A stretch of DNA of 64,000 bases from an uncultured Flavobacteriales bacterium (GTDB taxonomy: Bacteria > Bacteroidota > Bacteroidia > Flavobacteriales_D > Sanyastnellaceae), in the NCBI GenBank assembly GCA_937974555.1, contig CALJKR010000061.1, positions 62,001 to 126,000 on the forward strand, written 5' to 3'. Position numbers and translations under genes: made by a program. The notes below the pieces were generated by a model. It ran no database searches and was not told the DNA's origin. It saw only the letters and a program-made list of their open reading frames with translations. Within the stretch, counting starts at the first letter, position 1. Every line of letters begins with the position of its first letter. This document shows, piece after piece, positions 16,656-25,743 of this stretch.

Positions 16656-19600
16656 CTATCTCGCAATGGTTATTGTTCCCACAATTTCTTTTCTTTCGCC
16701 AGTAGACTTGGAACGAATCGTAGCGTTCCAGTTGTATACTCCATTGGGAACAAAGTATTGTCCTTCTTGGACATTTCCTCGCCAAGCTTCCGTTGGGTCA
16801 GTGGTTTGGAATACTATGGATCCCCAACGATCGAAGATGGTCAGGTTGAAATTCTTTTCATCCAAATCATTGGATACAAATTGAATGGCATCGTTGATGT
16901 TGTCACCGTTAGGTGTAAATCCAGTGGGAATGTAGAATAAAAATGGTTCAATCACATGCACCTCACCAGTTGCTACATCGATACAGCCATTGACATCTAC
17001 CACCTGCAATTGCACGGTGTAATCGCCACCCACGCCCAATGGGAAAGTATGAACGGGTTCAAATTCGATGGAGTACTCTTCATTGCCATTGAGGTCAAAA
17101 GTCCAATTGTAATCCGCAATATTTCCTTCACTCATGTTGTTGAAATGGAAAGTGGGGTCAAATGAATCTACTTCATCTTCTTGGGTCATCCAACCGGCTG
17201 TGGGTGGCGCAAAGGAAGTGAGGTAGTTGGTGAATGTTGAATCGTACTGACATCCCAAATCATCTATCAATAAAACTTCGACATGATAGGTTCCGGGATT
17301 GTCAAAGGTTTGGTTGATGTTCACCAAATTATCATACCCATCACCATTGCTAATTTCCCAATGGTTTAAATCGTATAGGGTTGGATCAGTTTCAAGTTCC
17401 AAAGCCAATGGGTCGGGCCAGCAAGCTTGTTGAGGTGTAGCTGAAATTTCAACAGGAACCTTGGGGCGAACTGTCAATTGAAAACAATTAGAAGCGACAT
17501 CATTACAGGCATCGGTAGCATCAACACAGAATTGACCACTTGAAGCCGGATCATAATTGAGAACATCCTCAGAGAAGCCAATTGGATTTCCTTCAAAACT
17601 CCATGCGTAACTTACAGGTGTTAGGCCCCCTGTGGTAGTGAGTACCTCTGCGTCAATCAAATCATACCAACAAATTTCAGAGTCTCCCGTTGTTGTAATA
17701 GCAACCGGAGTACTTTCTTGAATGGTTACTGTAGCGGAAAGCGAACAACCTCCTGAGACCACTGTGTGGGTGTAAACACCAGGTGCGCTAGTAGACGGAT
17801 TAAAAGTTAGGTCAGTAGTTAACTCACCGGCATTGTCACCAAATTGAGAACCATCGGGCAATGTCCATACACCTACATTCTGAACGGGATTGCCATCCAA
17901 TAAATCAAATACGTTATAGGTGGTGTTGTCGTTGTAACAATAAACCGGAGGAGTGGTGCTAATTCCAGGATCCCCCAAAGGATTTACTTGAACGGTTACT
18001 GTTGCCGATGTGGCACAGCCAGGATGACCTGCAGGATATCCAGATACAGTGAAAGTAGTGGTTTGATTGATGGAGTTAACTGTGGGATCAATGATGAAGG
18101 CATCGTCTAAATTGGCTGCGGGTGTCCATTCCCAATCGTAGTCAGGTCCTTGAGAAGACAAGGTAGTTCCTGTGGCAGGGTCAAACATGTTCACTACAAA
18201 CGGCAATGCATATCCAACAGAACCATCACTCTCCATGTACACCGTCAAACATCCTGAAGGGTCTGTTGACGTAACGGTCACGGGTGTCGTGATTTGGAAG
18301 GGAAGGCCTGATGTGGATCCTTGACCCCAGTTGAAAATATTGTTTGGCCCTGCAGGAAGTCCCGTTGGCAATGGCGTTCCCAAATTGACAGACCCATTGT
18401 AAATTCCCACGGCATCAAATCCCATTTCTATTTGTCCTGAAACTTGAACAGATACTTGGTAACCCGATCCAGCAGGAGGGCAGAGTACTTCTGAATATAA
18501 AACGTTGTTGTCATAAGTTCCATTGCCGTCATTGTCACCCAGTATTCCATCTGAGCATACGGGGCAAATGGGAATACCGTCAAACCAAGCCTGCAATTGA
18601 ACGGGTGCACAATCATATTGAATGACATCGGGAACCGCGATTACAGGGATAGGATCGTAGAATTCGATGAAAATGGTTGTGTCATTTTCGCAACCAAAAG
18701 AATTGATTACGTGATAAGTAAATCCGTATGTTCCAGCTGCTGGTGGATTGATTTCCAAAACATCACTGTTGGTAGTTCCATCAATCAATAGAGAAAGCGC
18801 GGGATCCACAGTCCAATATGAGCTATCTGAATCGATACCGATACTGGGCGTGAACGTCGTGATTCCGGGGAACAATGCGGGATTCAAGTTTAATCCCCAT
18901 TGGAAGATGTATCCATTGTCCGCTGCGAGGTTATCCAGAACGCTGATGGTCCAAGAACCATTTAAAGGACAACCAACGAGGTCGCAAAGGTTACCCGTGG
19001 CGGCATAGGTACCAGGTGCCAAGGCATTGGCGCTTGGATTTCCGACACCCTGTACAATATTTCCACCGGCTACTCCTGCAGTAAATGCACCATTCCAAGT
19101 GGGGTTGGTGGTATTGGGCGCCCAAGTGTAAGTATAGCCCACACCAGGATTGGTTGCAGACACACCATCATCAACGGCTTCACCCAAATAGGTTCCACCG
19201 CCACCGCTGGGGTAGGTAACCAAATCTACAACCGTTCCGTTGGGGCAAGTGATGGTCAAGGAAACGTCCCCAGAGTAGGAGTGTTCCATGTTCACAAAAA
19301 TGCCGTACAAATCATTGCAATCGGTTAAGGTTGCCAAAGGGTCAAAGAAATCATAAGTGATGGAGTTGGAATAAGAGAATCCGGCACCATCGGCCAAGTA
19401 AGATTGTCCTGAGACCACTTGGGGCGGCAATGAAGTCCATTGGATACTTTCAAAAGCGCCTTCTACTTGTAAATCATCACCGATACAAGTCATGGCAGGG
19501 GCATTTTCAGTCAACTGCGTAAAGACAGGAACGGTAGAAACCCACACACTCAATGGTTCGATATTTAAGTTTTGACAACCGTTGTTATCTGTAACAATCA

Positions 19601-20282
19601 ACGTCACCAAATGCTCTCCTGGTTCAGTAAAATCATAGGTGACAGTTGCACCTGAAGTATTGTCGATTGTTCCATCATCAAAATCCCATTGGTATTCAAC
19701 CAAGTTGAAACCTGGAGCTGCAAAAGAACCAGATCCATTGAAAGTGACCGATTCACCGATACATACATTGATGTGAGGATTATCCGCTGGGTCAAGAATA
19801 GTTGCTCCAACAAATGAAGATACAGAAGTAGGATTGGCACAAGGAGTAGTACAGCTAACTGCCGCTTCAAATCCGGGAGAACTTACGTTGGCTGGTCCAT
19901 TGTCGTTGAATTGAAGAGTAAGACAACCAGAGGTATTATTTACAGAACCGGTTACCTGATAACCTTGCAACTGTGTTCCAGTGTAAGATCCCAAAGAAGT
20001 GGCACCGATGGTATTGCCATCGTAAATGGTCAGATAGTCGGAGTTGGATGCATTGGCATTGGTTTGCAGTGCAAAGGCCGAGAAGTCCAATTGGATTACG
20101 TCTCCTGGGGTGTCTGGACAAATGACCATGGTATAATCCGTGGCCGTGTATTGCGAGCCGCCCCCATCATCAGTCAAAATTTCTGCACAAGTGTTGAGCG
20201 GTGTATTGGACATATTCACCTGCGAAAAAGCAAATGCAGGCGCAAATCCAATCAATGCCAATAGGGGTAATTTTAAATTCAT
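16656..20282 (-). CDS. Large secreted CUB/PKD/P-domain protein with T9SS type B sorting domain
   Basis: The 1208-aa protein begins with a signal peptide (MNLKLPLLALIGFAPAFAFS). A CUB-like domain (about 30-145, DYLTIYDG, LTLQFNDNG) is followed by a PKD domain (YQWDFDDGT), a proprotein-convertase-like P domain (about 255-470, HSYSGDVSLTITCPNG and GSWTISVLDN), a second CUB-like part, Ig-like repeats and further PKD domains. It ends in the gliding-motility-associated type B domain (FTPNGDNINDAI to GTITIAR). It is predicted to cross the outer membrane by the type IX system and act at the surface, probably in adhesion; no catalytic domain is seen. The start is the ATG at 20282, not the TTG three codons earlier. 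Confidence 0.9.
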   Translation of the reverse strand: MNLKLPLLALIGFAPAFAFSQVNMSNTPLNTCAEILTDDGGGSQYTATDYTMVICPDTPGDVIQLDFSAFALQTNANASNSDYLTIYDGNTIGATSLGSYTGTQLQGYQVTGSVNNTSGCLTLQFNDNGPANVSSPGFEAAVSCTTPCANPTSVSSFVGATILDPADNPHINVCIGESVTFNGSGSFAAPGFNLVEYQWDFDDGTIDNTSGATVTYDFTEPGEHLVTLIVTDNNGCQNLNIEPLSVWVSTVPVFTQLTENAPAMTCIGDDLQVEGAFESIQWTSLPPQVVSGQSYLADGAGFSYSNSITYDFFDPLATLTDCNDLYGIFVNMEHSYSGDVSLTITCPNGTVVDLVTYPSGGGGTYLGEAVDDGVSATNPGVGYTYTWAPNTTNPTWNGAFTAGVAGGNIVQGVGNPSANALAPGTYAATGNLCDLVGCPLNGSWTISVLDNLAADNGYIFQWGLNLNPALFPGITTFTPSIGIDSDSSYWTVDPALSLLIDGTTNSDVLEINPPAAGTYGFTYHVINSFGCENDTTIFIEFYDPIPVIAVPDVIQYDCAPVQLQAWFDGIPICPVCSDGILGDNDGNGTYDNNVLYSEVLCPPAGSGYQVSVQVSGQIEMGFDAVGIYNGSVNLGTPLPTGLPAGPNNIFNWGQGSTSGLPFQITTPVTVTSTDPSGCLTVYMESDGSVGYALPFVVNMFDPATGTTLSSQGPDYDWEWTPAANLDDAFIIDPTVNSINQTTTFTVSGYPAGHPGCATSATVTVQVNPLGDPGISTTPPVYCYNDNTTYNVFDLLDGNPVQNVGVWTLPDGSQFGDNAGELTTDLTFNPSTSAPGVYTHTVVSGGCSLSATVTIQESTPVAITTTGDSEICWYDLIDAEVLTTTGGLTPVSYAWSFEGNPIGFSEDVLNYDPASSGQFCVDATDACNDVASNCFQLTVRPKVPVEISATPQQACWPDPLALELETDPTLYDLNHWEISNGDGYDNLVNINQTFDNPGTYHVEVLLIDDLGCQYDSTFTNYLTSFAPPTAGWMTQEDEVDSFDPTFHFNNMSEGNIADYNWTFDLNGNEEYSIEFEPVHTFPLGVGGDYTVQLQVVDVNGCIDVATGEVHVIEPFLFYIPTGFTPNGDNINDAIQFVSNDLDEKNFNLTIFDRWGSIVFQTTDPTEAWRGNVQEGQYFVPNGVYNWNATIRSKSTGERKEIVGTITIAR

Positions 20283-20315
20283 GGTTTTCAAGTAAAATCA
20301 ATACTTAATTCAAGA

Positions 20316-20323
20316 CAAATATA
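20316..20323 (-). promoter_or_regulatory. -7 box (TATATTTG) of the 1208-aa T9SS gene
   Basis: This is a perfect TAnnTTTG box on the minus strand, 33 nt before the ATG at 20282. It shows that this gene is transcribed independently of the ECF-PKD pair upstream, from which it is also separated by a terminator. Confidence 0.55.
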
Positions 20324-20360
20324 CGAAACCAAGAGTTGCATTTCCCTAGGATTTTAATCA

Positions 20361-20383
20361 AAAAAAAAGGGAGCCGAAGCTCC
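20361..20383 (-). terminator. Terminator with UUCG tetraloop
   Basis: On the minus strand GGAGC-TTCG-GCTCC is followed by C and nine T residues. The extra-stable UUCG loop makes this a textbook terminator for the PKD membrane gene ending at 20408. Confidence 0.88.
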
Positions 20384-20407
20384 ACTTTCTTTTTATCTAG
20401 GTTTTGG

Positions 20408-21655
20408 TTAAGGTCGCAATAAAATAGAACCACTGTAGTACTTGTCTTCACCCGTTTTTTCGTTGTGCACGATGGCGATCCAAGGATATTGTTTTTCGGT
20501 TTCCAATGACCTTCCGCGAGAGTCCTGACCGGTCCAGGCGCGCTTGGGCGATTTGGTTTCGAAGATTTTCTTTCCATTGTCATAAATGCTCAAGACGAAA
20601 TTGCCTTTCATGGCAATTAATCCTTGAGGCATGAATTCTTGACCTACATAAATGGAACCTGGGGCATTGAGGTTGTAATCTGAATTGATATCCAAATATT
20701 TTATTTTGGTGTCCTTACAACCATTTTCATTAACGGCAGTAATCTTCACCGCATGTTTACCGGCCTCAGAGAAAGACTTCAATGGGGCATCTGATTCCAA
20801 TTGTTTACCATCATCAAATGACCATGTAGTGCTGTGACTACGTTGGCTCAGGTTTTCAATTTGAACCGTTGGAGCTTCGTTGGGGCCATTGACAAAAGTC
20901 CAATCAAAATCTGCATCGGGCGTTGTCAAGATGGTAATCGTCTCACTCATGTTCATGGTATTGATTTGAGCGCTTTTGTGACCAGACAATGACAATGACA
21001 CGACATAGGTTCCAGGTTTCAAGTAGTGGTGTTTGGGCTCTCTTTCGTTAGAGAAACTTCCATCTCCAAAATTCCACAAGAAACTCACATCGTCTGGAGC
21101 AGAGGGGGGATTAAATGAAATTTCAGCTCCCACACAATTGGTTCTGGTACCACCGGGTTGAAACACGTTGGTCGTTGCGGGAGAAGCCGGCAGATTGTTG
21201 GCCTTTTTGTTCAGGTCCAATTTGCTATTGCTTCCATTAGCCAAGTCGGAACCTTGCACAGGGACTGTACCGTTTATTCCACCACCAAGAGTACCCGTTG
21301 GAACATTTGAGAGCGATTCAGATGAAGACATCGTCTCAGTAGCTGGGCTAGATGAATGTGCAGAAGAAGCTTGAGCAGCATCTTCTGAAGAACCATCTTG
21401 GGCAATCTCTTGAGAAGACTCAATGACTGCGGATTCTTGTTTTTGGGTGAAATAAATGGCGGTAGAACCAATGCCAATTCCCACCATGACCACTGCGGCC
21501 CCGATGGACTTGAATAATTTGGAGGAAGTCAAAGCAGCGGTTCCTGCCGAGGTGGCAAGCCCATCTGCAATTCCGCTCCAAACCGCTGGTCCAGCAGGGA
21601 TTTCATGCTCATGAAATACCCCACGTAATTTTTTTTCAAATTTATTTTCGCTCAT
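20408..21655 (-). CDS. Single-pass membrane PKD protein, putative anti-sigma factor with degenerate T9SS type B-like domain
   Basis: The 415-aa product starts MSENKFEKKLRGVF. A short cytoplasmic part (about 1-48) contains F..KL...F..HEIP....W, a pattern I associate with Bacteroidota proteins encoded beside ECF sigma factors. One membrane helix (about 50-70) is followed by a Ser/Ala/Thr-rich linker, two PKD domains (LWNFGDGS, TWSFDDGK) and a C-terminal beta domain. That last domain resembles the type B sorting domain in FVLSIYDNGKKIFET, AWTG and YYSGSILLRP, but lacks the FTPNGDG..D loop. It overlaps the sigma gene by 14 nt. I infer an anti-sigma or sensor role; this is not proven. ATGs further upstream in frame would lie deep inside the sigma gene. 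Confidence 0.78.
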   Translation of the reverse strand: MSENKFEKKLRGVFHEHEIPAGPAVWSGIADGLATSAGTAALTSSKLFKSIGAAVVMVGIGIGSTAIYFTQKQESAVIESSQEIAQDGSSEDAAQASSAHSSSPATETMSSSESLSNVPTGTLGGGINGTVPVQGSDLANGSNSKLDLNKKANNLPASPATTNVFQPGGTRTNCVGAEISFNPPSAPDDVSFLWNFGDGSFSNEREPKHHYLKPGTYVVSLSLSGHKSAQINTMNMSETITILTTPDADFDWTFVNGPNEAPTVQIENLSQRSHSTTWSFDDGKQLESDAPLKSFSEAGKHAVKITAVNENGCKDTKIKYLDINSDYNLNAPGSIYVGQEFMPQGLIAMKGNFVLSIYDNGKKIFETKSPKRAWTGQDSRGRSLETEKQYPWIAIVHNEKTGEDKYYSGSILLRP

Positions 21656-22214
21656 TTCTTCCAGTCGTTGTATCGAGTAAAATTCGTTGTAAATTCTTTT
21701 TGGCTTTAAAATAATTGCTTTTGGATGTGCCGGTGGATATTCCCAATTTTTCAGCGACATCTTGGTGCGTAAATTCCTCAAATGCAATCAAATTGAAAAC
21801 CGTTCTGTATACCGGTGTCAATTGTTCCATTGCTGCAAGTACATCATCTGGCGTGAAATCTAAATGGTCGCTGTCATCGGTGGGATTATCATCTTGATCA
21901 TCTGCAATTTCATGATCTTCGGTTGAAATCCATCTTACACCTTTGTTCTTTCTCAAAGAATCCAGGCACAAGTTGACAAACATCCTTCGTAGCCATCCTT
22001 CAAAGGCACCATTGCCTTTGAATTGATGTATTTGCTGAAATGCTTTGATAAAGCCCTCTTGTAAAAGATCTTCAGCGTCCTCCCTCGATTTCAAATAACG
22101 TACGCAAACCACCATCATTCGACCAGAAAACATTTTATAGACGAGTTCTTGAGACCGCAAATCACCATGGATGCAGCCCATTACCAACTCGTTTATAATG
22201 ATCGATTCAGGCAC
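21642..22214 (-). CDS. ECF-type RNA polymerase sigma factor
   Basis: The 190-aa protein has sigma region 2 (DAEDLLQEGFIKAFQQIHQF, about 46-65, and FEGWLRRMFVNLCLDSLRK) and region 4 (about 125-182, helix-turn-helix HQDVAEKLGISTGTSKSNYF). An acidic linker (DDQDDNPTDDSD) joins them. The start is GTG at 22214, 4 nt after a TACTTTAG box. The next gene overlaps by 14 nt, so the sigma factor and its membrane partner should be made together. The target promoters are unknown. Confidence 0.93.
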   Translation of the reverse strand: MPESIIINELVMGCIHGDLRSQELVYKMFSGRMMVVCVRYLKSREDAEDLLQEGFIKAFQQIHQFKGNGAFEGWLRRMFVNLCLDSLRKNKGVRWISTEDHEIADDQDDNPTDDSDHLDFTPDDVLAAMEQLTPVYRTVFNLIAFEEFTHQDVAEKLGISTGTSKSNYFKAKKNLQRILLDTTTGRNERK

Positions 22215-22218
22215 TCAA

Positions 22219-22226
22219 CTAAAGTA
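22219..22226 (-). promoter_or_regulatory. -7-like box (TACTTTAG) of the ECF gene, 4 nt from GTG
   Basis: The minus-strand box differs from TAnnTTTG at one base. TTGA separates it from the GTG start. The deviation could reflect recognition by an alternative sigma factor, possibly autoregulation, but this is only inference. Confidence 0.4.
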
Positions 22227-22274
22227 CTGACGATTTTGTTGCTTTTGGTTGCCTTGGGCCCTGAAAAAAAGATT

Positions 22275-22282
22275 TACTTTTG
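22275..22282 (+). promoter_or_regulatory. -7 box (TACTTTTG) of mnmA, 4 nt from the ATG
   Basis: This is a perfect TAnnTTTG box, with TCTC between it and the ATG at 22287. It rules out the longer in-frame reading that begins at 22149, which would run across the divergent ECF promoter and gene. Confidence 0.62.
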
Positions 22283-22286
22283 TCTC

Positions 22287-23495
22287 ATGTCTCGAAAAAG
22301 GGTGGTCGTTGGCTTGTCAGGTGGCGTTGATTCCAGTGTGTCAGCTGCACTGCTATTGGATCAAGGTTATGAAGTGATTGGGGTATTCATGCGCAATTGG
22401 CACGATGAATCGGTGGTAATTAATCAGGAATGTCCGTGGATTGATGACTCCAATGATGCCATGCTCGTGGCTGAACACTTGGGTATTCCCTTTCAAGTCC
22501 TTGATTTAAGCGGAGAGTACAAAAAACGAATCGTCGAATACATGTTTGACGAATACAAAAATGGTTTCACTCCCAATCCAGATATTTTATGTAATCGCGA
22601 AATCAAATTTGATGTTTTCCTCAAAGCTGCTGAACAATTGGGCGCTGATTATGTCGCTACGGGCCACTATTGTCAAAAAGGATGGGATGAAAATGCCCAA
22701 TGCTTTGAGTTGATTGAAGGGGCAGACGAGAACAAGGATCAAAGTTATTTTTTGTGTCAGATTTCACAGGATCAACTGGCCAAAGCGTTATTCCCCATTG
22801 GACATTTAAAAAAGTCAGAAGTGAGGGCATTGGCTGAAAGCTATGGCCTGCCCACGGCCCAGAAGAAAGATTCCCAAGGTTTGTGTTTTGTAGGTAAAGT
22901 GAAATTGCCCGTGTTTCTTCAGCAACAATTGTCGCCCAAAGAGGGCAATGTTATTTACATCCCACCAGAGGAATTTAACCGCGTGGCTGGTGATCGTATT
23001 CTAAAAGAATGGTCCATGGAAAAGGCCATCCACATTGCCCAGGAGCCCAATTGGAAAGACATGAAAGGCAAATGGGTGGGCAAACACAACGGTGCACATT
23101 ATTATACCGTTGGTCAAAGGAAAGGTTTGCAGATAGGAGGATTCAAAGAACCATTGTTTATTATCCACACCGATACCGATACCAATACGGTTTATGTCGG
23201 GGAAGGGGAGTTTCATGTGGCGCTATTTCAAAGTGTGGTTTTCGTTCCTTCCCAACATGTGCACCTCCTAAGGGAATGGCCGTCCAAAGAAACCCAGGTT
23301 TGGGCACGCATTCGATATCGCCAAGCCTTGGAAATGGTTCAGATTTTTACGGCAGAGGAAGGAACGTATTTTTATTTTCAACAACCCCAAAGAGCCATTG
23401 CACCCGGGCAGTTTATCGCGTGGTATGGCGATTCCAACGAAAAAAAATTGGAGGGTAAGCAACTTTTGGGAAGTGGAAGGATGTCTATGCGTTGA
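22287..23495 (+). CDS. mnmA: tRNA-specific 2-thiouridylase MnmA
   Basis: MnmA thiolates U34 of the tRNAs for Lys, Glu and Gln. The 402-aa protein has the PP-loop GLSGGVDSSVSA (9-20), the first catalytic cysteine in NPDILCNRE (C102) and the second in DSQGLCFVG (C200), followed by the C-terminal beta-barrel (VGQRKGLQIGG). The start at 22287 (MSRKRVVVG) is fixed by the promoter box and by the family's usual N-terminus. It is a single gene. Confidence 0.96.
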   Translation: MSRKRVVVGLSGGVDSSVSAALLLDQGYEVIGVFMRNWHDESVVINQECPWIDDSNDAMLVAEHLGIPFQVLDLSGEYKKRIVEYMFDEYKNGFTPNPDILCNREIKFDVFLKAAEQLGADYVATGHYCQKGWDENAQCFELIEGADENKDQSYFLCQISQDQLAKALFPIGHLKKSEVRALAESYGLPTAQKKDSQGLCFVGKVKLPVFLQQQLSPKEGNVIYIPPEEFNRVAGDRILKEWSMEKAIHIAQEPNWKDMKGKWVGKHNGAHYYTVGQRKGLQIGGFKEPLFIIHTDTDTNTVYVGEGEFHVALFQSVVFVPSQHVHLLREWPSKETQVWARIRYRQALEMVQIFTAEEGTYFYFQQPQRAIAPGQFIAWYGDSNEKKLEGKQLLGSGRMSMR

Positions 23496-23562
23496 AAACT
23501 AATCTGTTAAAAAGCAGATTGTGCCAGTTGATTAACATTTAAACTCTTTACATTAGCCCTAT

Positions 23563-25665
23563 ATGAAAAAAGCTTTATTATTTCTAGGCGTCATTTTATC
23601 CTTCCTGAGTAACCAAGGGTTTGCCCAAAACCAACTCTGTGGGGATTCATTGCATTATGTGCAAATCAACATGACCACAGGTTCTTGGGGAAGTGAAATG
23701 TCATGGACTTTTTTGAATAGTTCCAATATTCCGATCAATGGCGGTGGCCCCTACGGTAATAACCAGGCTTTTACATTGACGCAATGTTTGCCTGCTGGCT
23801 GTTACACCATGCATCTGCACGACTCTTTTGGTGATGGATGGAATGGAGGTACCATGCAATTGATATTAGACGGACAAACCATTTTTTCTGGCACTTTGGC
23901 TTCAGGGAATGATTTGGTATTCACGGTGGCTATTGACGCCATGGGATGTCAAAGTTCTTTGCCTGTCGGCTGTATGGATCCTGGCGCTGCCAATTTTGAC
24001 CCAACCGCGCAAATGAGTGACGGGTCTTGTATTTATTTAGGCTGTACCGATCCTTATGCCATGAACTATAATGCTGGCGCTACGCAAAACGATAGCTCTT
24101 GTGTTTATTGTGACAATGGAGTATACGCCCATTTGTATATCTGTGCTTTCGGCAATGGAGATCAAATCAATTTGAATCTTTTGGATAGCAATGGTGTTTC
24201 AATCTTCACGTCGCCGATCTTAAACAGTGGCGCCATTTACAATACCAATATTTGCTTGGATAGCGCCATGTGTTATACGGCTTTGATGACCAACAACGCG
24301 GGTTTAACCGGTTGGAATAATGGTTATTTCTGGATTACAGTGGGTGGTGTTCAAGTAGTGAACCAGTCTTTGGATGCCACGCTCACTTCTGAAGAAGCCA
24401 ACTTTGGTATGTATGGGCCGTGCAATGTGGTGGTGATTGAAGGATGTACAGATGGCAGCGCCTTAAATTATAATCCTCAGGCGACATTCAATGACAACTC
24501 TTGTATCTATCCTGTGTATGGTTGTACAGATATCAATGCTTTGAATTATAACCCTTTGGCTACGGCCACTTATGGTTGTATTTACCCCAATGCATGTGGC
24601 AATTTGAATATGATTTATTTTGAATCCAGCGCTGCTGACTTGTCTTACAATGATTATTATACCATCACCGACGAGGAGAATGTAATTGTGGGTTATGCAT
24701 ATTTGGGCGAGTCTAATTTTGCTTGCGTTGAAGATGGATGTTATTTTCTTCAATACAATACCTGGGCGCTAGCTCCTTACACCGATACTGTTTTGGTGAC
24801 CATCAACAACAACCAAGTGTATGGTTACACCTCCGGTCAATTGATGTCATCCATCAATACTTTCTGTATCAATGATTCCACTGGCTTTGCAGTTTTGGGA
24901 TGTACAGATAACACAGCGATCAACTTCAATTCAATGGCAACTGAGAATGACAACTCTTGTGTGTATGCTTCAGATTGTCTCAATGGATTCACCTACATTC
25001 AAGGTACCACGGGTTATTGGGGCAATGAAATGTCTTTTGAATTGACCAACTCTGCTGGAGAAGTGGTGTATTCATTCGAAGGAAGTTCATCCAACACCAC
25101 CATCTTAGATTACGTGTGCTTATCTCCAGATTGTTACACATTGAATATGGAAGACAGTTGGGGAGATGGATGGAATGGAGGTTATGTTTATATCGCTGAA
25201 TCTACTGGAGCTGGTTTTTGTGAAGGTTCTTTGAGTTGGGGAAGTTCAGGAGTAAATGCCTACAGCGTTGGAGGCATGTGCACTGAAGTGTTGTGGGGAT
25301 GTATGGACAGCACTGCGATGAACTATGCTTCTTGGGCCACGCAAGATGACGGTTCTTGTTTTTATAACGACAATGATACCACCAACTGGAATCCAGGAAT
25401 GGTAGTCAATACCAATTGGGAAATCAAAGTATTCCCCAATCCAGCCCAAGAAGAGGTTTGGGTCAATATCTCAGGTTTGAAACAAGATGCGATGATTCGT
25501 TATGAAATGTTTGGAATGGACGGCCGTTTGATTAGCAAACACAGCCAAGCCTTCACTGGAAACAACAACATCGAAATCAAAGGACTCGAGGATGCCTCGG
25601 GAATTTTCTTTGTGAAAGTATCGGTTCAAAACGAATCTCAAATGGTTCGATTAATTAAATTGTAA
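23563..25665 (+). CDS. Modular secreted protein with Cys-rich GCTD repeats and T9SS type A sorting domain
   Basis: The 700-aa protein has a signal peptide (cleavage after FAQ near residue 22). Four beta-sandwich-like modules (about 26-128, 183-290, 345-440, 472-573) alternate with six Cys-rich linkers of the form GC(T/M)D..A.N(Y/F)...A....(S)C.Y, at about 136-158, 160-182, 294-316, 320-341, 446-468 and 579-601. The first and last modules share GSWG/GYWG..MS at the start and DS(F/W)GDGWNGG near the end, so the modules look like duplications. The C-terminus (WEIKVFPNPAQEEVWV to MVRLIKL) is a type A sorting domain. A surface binding role is likely; no enzyme motif is seen. Confidence 0.88.
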   Translation: MKKALLFLGVILSFLSNQGFAQNQLCGDSLHYVQINMTTGSWGSEMSWTFLNSSNIPINGGGPYGNNQAFTLTQCLPAGCYTMHLHDSFGDGWNGGTMQLILDGQTIFSGTLASGNDLVFTVAIDAMGCQSSLPVGCMDPGAANFDPTAQMSDGSCIYLGCTDPYAMNYNAGATQNDSSCVYCDNGVYAHLYICAFGNGDQINLNLLDSNGVSIFTSPILNSGAIYNTNICLDSAMCYTALMTNNAGLTGWNNGYFWITVGGVQVVNQSLDATLTSEEANFGMYGPCNVVVIEGCTDGSALNYNPQATFNDNSCIYPVYGCTDINALNYNPLATATYGCIYPNACGNLNMIYFESSAADLSYNDYYTITDEENVIVGYAYLGESNFACVEDGCYFLQYNTWALAPYTDTVLVTINNNQVYGYTSGQLMSSINTFCINDSTGFAVLGCTDNTAINFNSMATENDNSCVYASDCLNGFTYIQGTTGYWGNEMSFELTNSAGEVVYSFEGSSSNTTILDYVCLSPDCYTLNMEDSWGDGWNGGYVYIAESTGAGFCEGSLSWGSSGVNAYSVGGMCTEVLWGCMDSTAMNYASWATQDDGSCFYNDNDTTNWNPGMVVNTNWEIKVFPNPAQEEVWVNISGLKQDAMIRYEMFGMDGRLISKHSQAFTGNNNIEIKGLEDASGIFFVKVSVQNESQMVRLIKL

Positions 25666-25684
25666 TTTAACATTACAGATAAAG

Positions 25685-25712
25685 AAAGGAGAGCAATTGC
25701 TCTCCTTTTTTA
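25685..25712 (+). terminator. Intrinsic terminator after the GCTD-repeat gene
   Basis: GGAGAGC (25688-25694) pairs perfectly with GCTCTCC (25699-25705) around an AATT loop. It is followed by six T residues. Confidence 0.9.
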
Positions 25713-25743
25713 TTGAAATAAGAATTATCTTGCAGCCATATTT

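Noticed and set aside
22149..22286. Longer mnmA reading frame from 22149
   Set aside because: It would run over the divergent ECF gene and both promoters; MnmA proteins start at about MSRKRVVVGLSGG.
23501..23520. Hairpin AATCTG/CAGATT after mnmA as a terminator
   Set aside because: The stem is only 6 bp with an 8-nt loop and no T-run follows; it is too weak to call.
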